From contig JADKJB010000033.1 of NCBI GenBank assembly GCA_016722525.1, positions 1 to 31,816 on the forward strand: a DNA stretch of 31,816 bases. The letters run 5' to 3'. Positions 9,444 through 18,144 of the stretch are shown here, in pieces (position 1 is the stretch's first letter; each line of letters opens with the position of its first letter). The notes under the pieces are model-generated. The model saw only the letters and a list, made by a program, of their open reading frames with translations, was not told the origin of the DNA and did not search any database. A program made the position numbers and the translations under genes. This DNA is from Bacteroidota bacterium. GTDB lineage: Bacteria; Bacteroidota; Bacteroidia; AKYH767-A; OLB10.

Positions 9444-9462
9444 ACTACCTGATTCGGGTAGT
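9444..9462. promoter_or_regulatory. 19-bp inverted repeat, candidate operator upstream of the regulator
   Basis: ACTACCTGATTCGGGTAGT lies 35 bp before the regulator's start codon. Extended by one base pair it is followed on the plus strand by eight T's, which resembles an intrinsic terminator. However, no plus-strand gene leads into it. Its twin at 8540-8558 shares the arms and spacing, which favours protein binding. Confidence 0.45.
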
Positions 9463-9493
9463 CTTTTTTTTATTTAAAATTGAGTCCTTGTAT

Positions 9494-9826
9494 CAGGTTC
9501 GCGGGGACGCGAACCTGGGACATAGTACGTCCCCTGATTTGTCCATGGTTCGCGTCCCCGCGAGCCATCTGATTATTTTTCTTCTGTCCACGGCTCTTTG
9601 TAAGTGGTTCGCGGGGACGCGAACCATGGACATGTTGTGATTTGCGTCCAGAATTCACAACTTGCAATCCATCAACACATCAAGTAAATCCTTTGTCCAT
9701 GGTTCGCGTCCCCGCGAACCATCTGATTATTTTTCTTCTGTCCATGGCTCTTAGTAAGTGGTTCGCGGGGACGCGAACCATGGACATGTTGTGATTCTGT
9801 CCATGGTTCGCGTCCCCGCGAACCAT
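9494..9826. repeat. REP array 2: six hairpins in alternating orientation, BIME-like
   Basis: Hairpins lie at 9494-9517, 9545-9568, 9604-9627, 9699-9722, 9758-9781 and 9803-9826, with the loop reading TCCC or GGGA by turns. A head-to-head pair of about 104 bp occurs twice (about 9540-9643 and 9694-9796). Between the pairs, 9664-9690 repeats 9831-9858, which covers the 3' end of the RAYT gene. So the pair was duplicated together with the gene's tail. The flank TGTCC beside each hairpin is well conserved. Confidence 0.88.
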
Positions 9827-9846
9827 CCTGGCAATCCATCAACATA

Positions 9847-10389
9847 TCAAGTAAATTCATAATAATGAGTTAACCAACCAAAGTCATCAATATTAGTTTC
9901 ATAAAACCGGGCACTTGAAAATTTGTAATCTGAAGGTTTGGTACATAAATTCCATTTCGGCTGACAAGGATTGAAATGAATATAATCAAGTTTTTGCTCT
10001 GCTATTTTCCTGCTTTCAACTTCAATAGTTCTGCTTCTCCTTTCCCAAAAGTGATATTCTTTATTATTCTGTGTTGAACGATATTCGTTTAAAAGTTCAT
10101 GATTGCTTTCCTTAATTTTTTTCTTAAATTGATGTCCTGTAAAACTCAAAAAATCTCTTTCGTTTTTTGATTCGATGCTATGGAAATCCTCTACCGTTAA
10201 AAGTTGAGATGATTCAGGAGAAAGCGGCTGCCATAAAAGGTGAATGTGATTGGGCATGATTACAAAACCATTAATTGCCGCACATTTATTTTCATGAAAC
10301 CATTTTAATGAATCTGATATGATGGATTTGAATGCGTCTTCATTAAGAAGTGATTTCCATGAATTGATTGTTGCTGTGAAAAAATACAT
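9847..10389 (-). CDS. REP-associated tyrosine transposase (RAYT, Y1/HUH family)
   Basis: This 180-residue protein has the full length of the family. The HUH metal-binding motif is H48 and H50 in VIMPNHIHLLW. The conserved YIHFNP block at residues 136-141 lies in the C-terminal helix region, and Y136 is the likely nucleophile. The start MYFFTATINSWKSLL is typical of Bacteroidota members. RAYTs are single-copy domesticated relatives of IS200/IS605 transposases. They bind and nick REP hairpins as single-stranded DNA. Here hairpins stand on both sides (9494-9826 and 10413-10584), which fits a self-contained REP/RAYT unit. The frame is intact with no stop or shift, so the enzyme may be active. The gene runs in the same direction as the kinase upstream and the regulator downstream. 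Confidence 0.92.
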   Translation of the reverse strand: MYFFTATINSWKSLLNEDAFKSIISDSLKWFHENKCAAINGFVIMPNHIHLLWQPLSPESSQLLTVEDFHSIESKNERDFLSFTGHQFKKKIKESNHELLNEYRSTQNNKEYHFWERRSRTIEVESRKIAEQKLDYIHFNPCQPKWNLCTKPSDYKFSSARFYETNIDDFGWLTHYYEFT

Positions 10390-10412
10390 CTTCAGAAATT
10401 TGTTATTTGTAA

Positions 10413-10584
10413 GTGGTTCGCGGGGACGCGATCCACGGACACGTTGTCATTTTGTCCATGGTTCGTGAGGAACACGAACCATCATTCTTTTTTGTCCATG
10501 GTTCTTTGTAAGTGGTTCGCGGGGACGCGAACCATGGACATCTTGTGATTTTTTTTGCCCATGGTTCGCGTCCCCGCGAACCAT
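10413..10584. repeat. REP array 3: four hairpins upstream of the RAYT gene
   Basis: Hairpins are at 10413-10436, 10458-10482, 10512-10535 and 10561-10584. The second is a variant whose inner stem is GTG/CAC instead of GCG/CGC, a paired change on both arms that keeps the fold, with a five-base loop AGGAA. The array fills the gap between the RAYT start and the kinase's 3' end. Confidence 0.85.
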
Positions 10585-10617
10585 CATTTGTAACAGTGGG
10601 ACATAGTTGTCATTTAT

Positions 10618-13600
10618 TTATTTCAAATTTACTATCAATATTACCTTAGTTCCTTGCCCTGTTTCTGAAGTAATTGAAATGCTACCATTCAGTTCTTTGG
10701 CTCTTGTGTTCATGTTTTTTAATCCGTTGCCGCCGGTTATTAAACGGTCTTCATTCATGTTGAATCCGACACCATCATCTTCAACAACCAATTTTAACGT
10801 ATGATTGGTTTTGGAGATTTCAACATTTACATTTTTTGCATCGGAATATTTGTAGGCATTGTTCAATGCTTCTTTATAAAACAGGAAAAATGATTTTCTC
10901 TGTTCCATTGATAGCTTTATGTTGTTTAAACCACTATCCGATTTGAAATGCAATGCAATATCTTTTCCTGCCAGCAGCTCACCTCCAAATGCACGCATGT
11001 GAAGTATAATGTTTTCGAAATTATCATTTTGTGGATTCACTGCCCAAACAATATCATTCATTTTTTCCACCATATCGCGTGAAGCACTGCCTATTTTTTC
11101 GATAATCGCAATCGATTCAGTTGTGTTGGCAGTTGATTTCATACGTGCAACCTCACTCATTACTGAAATACTCTGCAAGGTAGAACCCATATCATCATGC
11201 AGGTCGCGGCTGATGCGTGCCCTGACTTCTTCCATTTGTTTCTTGCGGTTGCGTTGCATCCTGTCGATCAGGTATACAACAGCAGCACCAACAATGAAGC
11301 ATAAAATCACAAACCATGTTTGACGCCACCATGGAGGAATAATAGTAATTTGCATTAGCGTTCCTGAATCATTCCACACACCATCACTGTTGCATGCTTT
11401 CACTTTGAAAGTATAATCACCAGGTTCAAGTTTTGAATACGTTACATATCTGCGTGTGTCGCTGTAAATCCAGTCTTGGTCAACTCCTTCAAGCATATAA
11501 GCATAACGATTTTTTTGATTCCGGAAGTAACTTAATGCAGCAAATTCGAAGGTGAAACTATTCTCATCATAATTGAGACTCAAATATCCGTTACCGATGG
11601 GTGTTTCTCTGTCAAATATTTTAAAAGAGGAAATAACCACCGGTGGAATTGATCTTTTGTTTTCAATTTTATCGGGTTCAATGATGTTGAACCCTGTAAT
11701 TCCGCCAATAAGCAGTGTGCCGTCTTTCAACTTTATGGCAGCGCCCGTGTTATATTCATAATTCTGTATGCCGTCTTTCTCACTAAAATTCTTACAGGAA
11801 AAATCAATCGGATTGAACCTGCACAAGCCATAGTTGGTGCCCATCCACAACATCCCATTATTGTCACAAACCAAATTATAAATCCGGTCATCAGGCAATC
11901 CATTTGCTTTTGTGAAATGGGTGAAATTATCCTGCTCCTTGTTGTAGCGATTCAGCCCGCCACCGTTAGTTCCTATCCAAAGGTTTCCTTTCTTATCAAG
12001 GCAAAAACTCCTTACATTGTTGTTGTGCAAACTGTTTTCATTACCGGGAATATTGACATACCTTTTCCATTTTTTTGTTTGCTCGTTATATCGGCACAAC
12101 CCGTTTTCAGTTCCTGCCCATATATTTCCATCCACATCTTCAGAAACAACAAAAGCAACTCCCGGAGGAAGAGCAGCAGCATCTTTCGCATCAGGAAAAT
12201 TATACTCAAACTTTATTTCATTTATTTTTTCAAAATTCATTGCATTGCCATCAACCATGCAAATACCTGTTTGCCACGTAGAAATCCACATCCTGTTTTT
12301 ACTGTCACAGAAGAGATTTCTGAATATGTTTTCGTTATTGTCCTTCAGAGGTTGTGGTCTGACTGAAAAAGACCGCTTCAGCTTTTCGTTATAAATCACT
12401 AATTCTCCATACCAGGTACCAATCCATACATTGCCTGCATGGTCTCTTGCAAGCGAGCCAAAAGGAAAACCCTGGCTAAGAAGCCTGTCATAATTACCAC
12501 TACGGGTTTCAATATTTGCAGGACAGAGTGATTGTATATTGCTGAACTGTTGCGTTTCATTTGAATAACTGAACAGCCCATTCATTGTAGCAATCCAATA
12601 ACCGGCATCTGTTTCCAGAAAGCCTCGTATGTTGGCGCTCCATCCTTGTCCTTCAGTGTATGAATTTTTAGCAGTGGCGGGAACTGCAGTTTTAAAAAGC
12701 GCTGTTGCCGGCTCCATCTTTATCAAGCCTTGCCCAAAGCATGAAGCCCATATCACTCCGTTTTCATCAACCAGTATTCTGTCAATCATATTGCCGGGCA
12801 GGCTGTTTGAATTTCCAGGTTCATGAATGAATTGAGTCAACTCTTCTGTAGATATGTTATAATGTATAATGCCCATTTGTGCAGTTCCCAACCACACTCC
12901 TCCATTATTATCTGCCGTACAGTTCAATATCATTCTGTCGGTCAATCCCGGTTCGGGAATTCGTTTATTTACATAAACCAGTTGTTCTTCTCCTGTACGG
13001 ATATTGACGATGTTCAGGAAACCTGTTTGAGAGCGTATAATTACCACCGAATCGTTAAGCGGAAGATAGAATTGAAAAGCATAATCAAATTTCTCTTTAT
13101 GCTTTAAATCAAATATCCATTCAAATGCTCTCGTAACGGAATTAAAACGAAATACGCTTTTCTTATTAAAGAAATAAAAATCGTTACCGGTAAAAAATAC
13201 ATCTGCAAAGGTTGAACTGTCTTCTATTCCTTCACTATCCAGGACTTTTACTTCTGTAATCGCTTTCGATTTTTCATCCAAATACAGTAAGTGAGGTTTT
13301 CCTATTGAATTGGGTGAAAGCAGCACACGGTTATCGGCCGATGTTAAAACTCTCCAGTCTTTGGGCTCTATAGTATAGGGAAGCGCAAAGCGTTGAGTGC
13401 CGGTTTTGCTGATTTTAAAAACGGACGATTTGCTTAATGCCCAATAATGGTCGCTGATGCCTTTTGCTTCGTATATGCGAAACAGGTCTAAGGAATCACC
13501 AAAAGGCAGCTTAAAAGTAAATGACTCTGTTGCCGGATTGTATTTGCAAAACCTCCCCGGGGTTTCAAAATAAATATCTCCGTATCGCGGAAACGCTCCG

Positions 13601-13857
13601 TACCATGCTACGTTAGTGGGCAGGCTGGTGCTGTCAGCAGGATTGTGACGGAATACTTTAAAGTTATAACCATCAAATCGCGCAACGCCTTCTTCACTTG
13701 TAAGCCATAAGTAACCTGTTGTGTCTTTATAAATACCACTGATGGTTCCTGATGGCAACCCCTGTTCCTGCGTGTAATTGGTAAAGGTAAATTGCTGCTG
13801 AGCGAAAGCTGTTGCGCATACCCAATACAAACTAAAAGCAAGCAGCAGTTTCATCAT
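10618..13857 (-). CDS. Propeller-sensor histidine kinase (Reg_prop, Y_Y_Y, HisKA_3)
   Basis: This is a complete 1079-residue protein. A signal peptide (MMKLLLAFSLYWVCATAFAQ) leads to a periplasmic part of about 760 residues made of two-component-regulator propeller repeats (for example GLPSGTISGIYKDTTGYLWL, NLWIGTNGGGLNRYN, MLWMGTNYGLCRFN). A Y_Y_Y domain follows (about 770-842, ending SKLEPGDYTFKVKACNSDGV). One membrane span is at about 848-866. The HisKA_3 dimerisation domain has phospho-accepting H887 in SRDLHDDMGS. The HATPase has N-box residues N998-N999 (EALNNAYKYSD), G1 DDGVGF (about 1027-1032) and G2 GGNGLKNM (about 1042-1049). It has no receiver or DNA-binding domain, so it is not a hybrid kinase and needs a separate LuxR-type partner. 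The nearest same-strand candidate is at 8754-9409, beyond the REP/RAYT block. The sensed ligand is unknown. Confidence 0.95.
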   Translation of the reverse strand: MMKLLLAFSLYWVCATAFAQQQFTFTNYTQEQGLPSGTISGIYKDTTGYLWLTSEEGVARFDGYNFKVFRHNPADSTSLPTNVAWYGAFPRYGDIYFETPGRFCKYNPATESFTFKLPFGDSLDLFRIYEAKGISDHYWALSKSSVFKISKTGTQRFALPYTIEPKDWRVLTSADNRVLLSPNSIGKPHLLYLDEKSKAITEVKVLDSEGIEDSSTFADVFFTGNDFYFFNKKSVFRFNSVTRAFEWIFDLKHKEKFDYAFQFYLPLNDSVVIIRSQTGFLNIVNIRTGEEQLVYVNKRIPEPGLTDRMILNCTADNNGGVWLGTAQMGIIHYNISTEELTQFIHEPGNSNSLPGNMIDRILVDENGVIWASCFGQGLIKMEPATALFKTAVPATAKNSYTEGQGWSANIRGFLETDAGYWIATMNGLFSYSNETQQFSNIQSLCPANIETRSGNYDRLLSQGFPFGSLARDHAGNVWIGTWYGELVIYNEKLKRSFSVRPQPLKDNNENIFRNLFCDSKNRMWISTWQTGICMVDGNAMNFEKINEIKFEYNFPDAKDAAALPPGVAFVVSEDVDGNIWAGTENGLCRYNEQTKKWKRYVNIPGNENSLHNNNVRSFCLDKKGNLWIGTNGGGLNRYNKEQDNFTHFTKANGLPDDRIYNLVCDNNGMLWMGTNYGLCRFNPIDFSCKNFSEKDGIQNYEYNTGAAIKLKDGTLLIGGITGFNIIEPDKIENKRSIPPVVISSFKIFDRETPIGNGYLSLNYDENSFTFEFAALSYFRNQKNRYAYMLEGVDQDWIYSDTRRYVTYSKLEPGDYTFKVKACNSDGVWNDSGTLMQITIIPPWWRQTWFVILCFIVGAAVVYLIDRMQRNRKKQMEEVRARISRDLHDDMGSTLQSISVMSEVARMKSTANTTESIAIIEKIGSASRDMVEKMNDIVWAVNPQNDNFENIILHMRAFGGELLAGKDIALHFKSDSGLNNIKLSMEQRKSFFLFYKEALNNAYKYSDAKNVNVEISKTNHTLKLVVEDDGVGFNMNEDRLITGGNGLKNMNTRAKELNGSISITSETGQGTKVILIVNLK

Positions 13858-14024
13858 ATTTTGTCGGTCAGTTTAGTTAATAGGAGTGTCGTTCATGCAA
13901 TTCCGATACCTGTTTTCGTCCAGAAAGTCGCAGGAATTCCAAGTATAAAAAATCACTTCAGTACAAAACTTTAATAAAACACCCATACTTAAATATAAAA
14001 CTTCTGACACAATTTTACCAATGC

Positions 14025-14440
14025 TGTGCGCTTGTTGCGCAACTAAAGTACACCTATTAATCAATTTTACCAACTTTTCTTGAAAATGGCTTTTTATTGG
14101 TTTTCCATTGGGTTTCACAAGGCAAAAAGAACTATTCCGAAAAATTGTTTACCTCCTTCCGGCTCTCGGAGCGGGTTCCGGAGAATAATTTTTACCGGGT
14201 GGGGAAGTAGTACCGTAAAGCCTGTACATACTCGGAACCATGATCAACTTTTTAAATCTCAAACGAACGAATGCAAGAGGAATAAAACATGCCAATAAAC
14301 ATGTTTTAATGTCAGCTCTTGTTTACAATCTTGAAAATATCTCCGGTTTATTAACAACAAAAGGATAAGTGTGCCTGCTACTCTCGATTTTCGCATTCAT
14401 TTTAACAAAATGAATGCAATTTTCAACATTTTTCTTCCGA
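14025..14440. repeat. Non-coding direct repeat, copy 1 (~416 bp)
   Basis: It starts near the palindrome GTTGCGCAAC and ends at TTTCTTCCGA. The right half (14234-14440) matches copy 2 (15928-16133) at every base except one inserted C. The left half is more diverged. It holds a perfect 11-bp-stem hairpin with a 3-base loop (14393-14417) and a 9-bp-stem one around AAACATG/CATGTTT (about 14283-14308). No ORF is shared between the copies. It lies upstream of the propeller kinase and 170 bp downstream of the gene at 14610. Confidence 0.8.
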
Positions 14441-14609
14441 GGACTTTATTAGGGACAGGTAAACTTTAAAAAATTCGCTGCCGATATAGAATGATGTGGT
14501 TGCTAATGAAACCACTGAAAATTTATAATTGATTTTTGAGGAATTGTGCCTTTCAGATTGTACAGGCGCACAACGGTCATGGCGGTTAAGGACTGGTTTA
14601 CTTTCATTA

Positions 14610-15431
14610 TTAGTAAACTATTAATTTCTTTGCAATAAAATCTTTTTTTGTCGAGAAATTGACAAAATATACTCCGTTGGTTTCTATTTCGAAATTTAGA
14701 CTTGTAAGTCCATTAACGTTTTCCATTTTTATAACTTGTCCAAGAGAATTTAAAATTTGAATGTATTGAACACTTGAAGGAAATGATATTGTGAATTTCC
14801 CATTTGTGGGATTAGGAAATAGACATGCTGCTGTGTGTAGTGAATTGTCATTAATTCCATTAACAGTTGTCAATTGAATGTTGTCTATCAAATTATATGC
14901 TTTTAAAAATCCTGCACTGTCAATCCTTACTGTAATATACTTTCCATTATTGGGAGCAATGAAAGAAAAAGTTCTTTGAGTCCATGTATTTATTATAGGT
15001 AGGGAATTATATATTACCTGACCAAAATTTAACGAGTCAGTTGAAAGTCCCAGCTGTAAAGGTATATTGCTATTATTAAAAATATTTGCTGCAAATTCAA
15101 AGTATGAAATTTCATAGGTGTTTCCAAGTATCAAATTAGCACTTAGTTCCAATGAAAGTTCATCATAAGTGCCATTTGGATTCTTTGATAAAGATACAAA
15201 CCAATCGTTGCTGGGTGGATTTACTAAGCCACATGTATTAGTTTGTATATCTAGTTCATCATTGCTTCCAAAGCCCCATGAATTATTCATCCTGTTTGAA
15301 TAAACAGAATTCTGTAAATTAAATTCACAACTTGAAGCTGAGTTGTTTTCGAAATCCCCATTAATTATTGTCTGTGAGTAACTACTTTCCATGAAGACTA
15401 AGGTAAATACTACTACAATAATAATTTTCAT
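14610..15431 (-). CDS. Secreted T9SS protein with NGDFE-type domain
   Basis: This is an intact 273-residue protein. The signal peptide (MKIIIVVVFTLVFMESSYSQ) is followed by TIINGDFEN, the usual opening of a carbohydrate-binding-like jelly-roll domain in Bacteroidota exported proteins. The domain runs to about residue 190 (LSLELSANLILGNTYEISYF ... FIAPNNGKYITVRIDSAGFLK). A T9SS type A domain closes it (AACLFPNPTNGKFTISFPSS ... GVYFVNFSTKKDFIAKKLIV). It stands alone between the two copies of the ~410 bp repeat. The domain class is inferred from its opening motif and length, and no ligand can be named. Confidence 0.8.
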   Translation of the reverse strand: MKIIIVVVFTLVFMESSYSQTIINGDFENNSASSCEFNLQNSVYSNRMNNSWGFGSNDELDIQTNTCGLVNPPSNDWFVSLSKNPNGTYDELSLELSANLILGNTYEISYFEFAANIFNNSNIPLQLGLSTDSLNFGQVIYNSLPIINTWTQRTFSFIAPNNGKYITVRIDSAGFLKAYNLIDNIQLTTVNGINDNSLHTAACLFPNPTNGKFTISFPSSVQYIQILNSLGQVIKMENVNGLTSLNFEIETNGVYFVNFSTKKDFIAKKLIVY

Positions 15432-15723
15432 TTCACTTTTTAATTTTCTTATCCATTAAGCTTTTCGGTTTCGCTTTATTTTTTTATAAGCGGTAGCTGG
15501 TCTCAATTTTTATTTATTATTTTTTCTAGTCGCAACAGTCTAGAACTGTCACTCCGAATTGTTGGTGGCACTCGTGTATGTCCGGTATATTTTTTTAACT
15601 TGCCCATAACGGCAGTCCGATGCCGCAGGGCGCCTCCGGAGACGAAAGATACAGATTTCCCCTTTACTTTGCAAACGGAAACATATTCACCACCTCAAAA
15701 CGTCAGCCTTGCGCGCGACTGCC
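15432..15723. other. Non-coding gap upstream of the 14610-15431 gene
   Basis: It has no plausible gene. A GC-richer patch (about 15605-15650) contains CATAACGGCAG, one of several similar boxes in the window's gaps. I see nothing else. Confidence 0.5.
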
Positions 15724-16133
15724 TGTGCTTGTTGCGCAACTAAAGTACACCTGTTAATTAATATTAACAACTTTTCTTAAAAATAGCTTTTTGCTGATTT
15801 AACTTTGATTTATGCAAGGCAAAAAGAACTATTTCGAACAATAATTTGCCTCCTTCCAGCTCTCACAGCGGGTTCCGGAGAATAATTTTTACCGGGTGGG
15901 GAAGTAGTACCAAAGCCTGTACATACCGGAACCATGATCAACTTTTTAAATCTCAAACGAACGAATGCAAGAGGAATAAAACATGCCAATAAACATGTTT
16001 TAATGTCAGCTCTTGTTTACAATCTTGAAAATATCTCGGTTTATTAACAACAAAAGGATAAGTGTGCCTGCTACTCTCGATTTTCGCATTCATTTTAACA
16101 AAATGAATGCAATTTTCAACATTTTTCTTCCGA
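15724..16133. repeat. Non-coding direct repeat, copy 2 (~410 bp)
   Basis: Partner of 14025-14440. The core 15928-16133 is almost identical to copy 1, including the perfect hairpin at 16086-16110. It lies about 140 bp downstream of the delta-60 gene and about 290 bp upstream of the gene at 14610. Both copies are followed by a loosely conserved TGATTTTTGAGG ... CAACGGTCA stretch before the next gene's 3' end. Confidence 0.8.
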
Positions 16134-16274
16134 AGCCCGCTGTGGTGATGGGTAATTTCTAAAATAATTGATACTGTTATTGCATTATATCGTTGCAATT
16201 GACGCTGCTCAATATTTATGCTTGATTTTTGAGGGGTTGTGCAACGGTCACTGCTGTTATGCCCTGTGCTGCTA

Positions 16275-17846
16275 TCAGTCCGTGATTATTAGTTTGCTTG
16301 TACCGATTATTTTATTTTCTTGTGTCAACTGAATTAAATACAGCCCGGCTGGAAGATTGTCGCGGTAGAAAGTAATAGTTTGAGTTGAGACATTTTTTAT
16401 TGATTTTACTTTTTGTCCAAACACATTGAAAATAATTAATTCTCCATTCTTAATTGTTGAATTAAATTGAATTGTTGCGGAAGAATAAAGTGGATTTGGA
16501 AATAAACTCATTCCCGTCTGCTCGTTGTCTGCTTCAGAAAGTCCGGTGACGCCATTACCATTATACCTCACCACAGTAAAATCAGTACTGGCCCCAGGTG
16601 AGTTTGGAGGGAAGGAACTTCCCACCGCCACAATTTTTCCATCGCTCTGTAGCACTACTGAACCACAATAATCACTGTGTATTACAATAGCAGTAGTGAC
16701 AATTCCGCCTGTGCCAAAGGAAGCGTCTAACGTGCCATTGCCGGTGTAGCGAGCCAATGCAAAATCATAATTAGTAGTAGCATCGTAACTAACTCCCGCC
16801 ACCACAATTTTACTATCGCTCTGTATTACCAACGAAGTGGCTTCATTATTTCCAGTTCCAATATTGGTAGTAACGATTCCGCTTGTACCAAAGGTAGAGT
16901 CTAAAGTGCCATTACTATCGTAACGAACTACTGCAAAATCGGTATTCCCACCTGGGCCACTTTTCCCGGCTACAACAATTTTGCCATCACTTTGTATGGC
17001 TACAGATTTGGCCGCATCATAGAAATTCCCAATATCGGTGGTCACGATTCCGCCTATCCCAAAGAAGGGATCTAAAGTGCCAATTGTAGTGTAACGGACT
17101 AATGCAAAATTTGTGTTGCCGGCAGTAGTACTATATCCAGCCACCACAAAGCTGCCATCATTTTGTATGGCTACTGAATTACCCTCCTCATAATCTCCAA
17201 TGGTGGTGGCAGCAACTCCTGCTGTTCCAAAGGTAGAATCAATCGATCCATTAATATTGTATCGAAACAATGCAATATCAACACCCGTAGGAGAAGGAGG
17301 GAAGAAACCCTGTCGTCCCGCCACTACAATTTTGCCATCGTTCTGTATGGCTAAAGATGTAGCCGCTCCATTAGCGGTAATTACTAATCCGCCTACGCCA
17401 AAGGAGGAGTCTAACGAACCGTTGCTATTATAACGGGCTAAGCCTATAACATTAGCATTGTAATAGTAAGTATTTCCTGCCACCACAATTTTGCCATCAC
17501 TCTGTATGGCTACTGAAGATGCAACTTCAGTTCCATTCCAAAAGCCATTTAAAAAAGAGGTAGTAACTATTCCGCCTATGCCAAATGTAGGGTCTAACAA
17601 GCCAACACTATCATACCGGGCTACTGCATAATCATTGTTACCAATGTATGAATTACCCACCACTACAATTTTGCCATCGCTCTGCATGGCTACTGCATAG
17701 GCTGCGTCAGTTTGAACAGTAGTAACAATTCCGCCTGTGCCGAAGGTGGGGTCAAGAGTGCCTGGCTGGGCGAAAGAAACAAATGGCAATGAGAAATAGG
17801 TCATTAATGCGAATGTTGTTCTAGTAAGTCTTGATATATGTTTCAT
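16275..17846 (-). CDS. Secreted delta-60 repeat protein with T9SS domain
   Basis: This is an intact 523-residue protein. The signal peptide (MKHISRLTRTTFALMTYFSL ... VSFAQ) is followed by seven repeats of about 55-60 residues with the pattern GTLDPTFGTGGIVTT ... SVAIQSDGKIVVAG ... ALARYDSNG, which is the delta-60 repeat. These repeats probably form a beta-propeller. A T9SS type A domain ends it (MSLFPNPLYSSATIQFNSTI ... GLYLIQLTQENKIIGTSKLI). Despite its internal repetition there is no frameshift. It is exported to the surface or medium by inference. Its binding partner is unknown. Confidence 0.93.
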   Translation of the reverse strand: MKHISRLTRTTFALMTYFSLPFVSFAQPGTLDPTFGTGGIVTTVQTDAAYAVAMQSDGKIVVVGNSYIGNNDYAVARYDSVGLLDPTFGIGGIVTTSFLNGFWNGTEVASSVAIQSDGKIVVAGNTYYYNANVIGLARYNSNGSLDSSFGVGGLVITANGAATSLAIQNDGKIVVAGRQGFFPPSPTGVDIALFRYNINGSIDSTFGTAGVAATTIGDYEEGNSVAIQNDGSFVVAGYSTTAGNTNFALVRYTTIGTLDPFFGIGGIVTTDIGNFYDAAKSVAIQSDGKIVVAGKSGPGGNTDFAVVRYDSNGTLDSTFGTSGIVTTNIGTGNNEATSLVIQSDSKIVVAGVSYDATTNYDFALARYTGNGTLDASFGTGGIVTTAIVIHSDYCGSVVLQSDGKIVAVGSSFPPNSPGASTDFTVVRYNGNGVTGLSEADNEQTGMSLFPNPLYSSATIQFNSTIKNGELIIFNVFGQKVKSIKNVSTQTITFYRDNLPAGLYLIQLTQENKIIGTSKLIITD

Positions 17847-18144
17847 GTCATTTGTTTTAATAGTTCCCTCTCGTTTGGCCTTTAGGTGTCGCCTTGTTTT
17901 TCATGGTCGCTGGTTTCCAATTTTTTTATTTTCTGTTCTCGTTGGTTGAGAGCATTTGTAAAAACCGGAATTCATTAGGTCTGGTTTCATTTTTATAGCA
18001 TTGGGCATAAGTTTTTGTAGCTACCCAAGTATGGTTTAGCTTTCGTTATGACCAACAAAATGATTCTTTGTGCATAGCTGGATTGTGAAGCAATAAGTCC
18101 GTAATATATGTCTCACTTCCTCAAATCTCTTTTCTTGGTGCATA
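17847..18144. other. Gap with no recognised feature
   Basis: About 300 bp of AT-rich DNA between the delta-60 gene and the lipoprotein gene's 3' end. I see no gene, repeat or clear terminator. Confidence 0.5.

Noticed and set aside
9444..9471. Intrinsic terminator on the plus strand (hairpin plus eight T's)
   Set aside because: No plus-strand gene leads into it, and a twin palindrome without a T-run flanks the same gene, so I prefer an operator. It could still terminate stray transcripts.
9434..9860. Short ORFs on both strands across the REP arrays
   Set aside because: Their repeated peptides (for example RGDANHGQ) are just translations of the REP hairpin in different frames.
8211..10584. 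CRISPR array
   Set aside because: The repeats are short hairpins with irregular spacing and changing orientation, the spacers are themselves repeated, and no cas gene is present.
12012..12394. Overlapping ORFs on both strands inside the kinase gene
   Set aside because: They are shadow frames of the intact 1079-residue kinase.
13873..14298. Two short ORFs between the propeller kinase and the 14610 gene
   Set aside because: They overlap the non-coding direct repeat, are not conserved in its second copy and show no protein-like pattern.
15953..16198. 81-residue minus-strand ORF in repeat copy 2
   Set aside because: Copy 1 does not keep the same frame, because one base differs within the core, and there is no start context or homology that I recognise.
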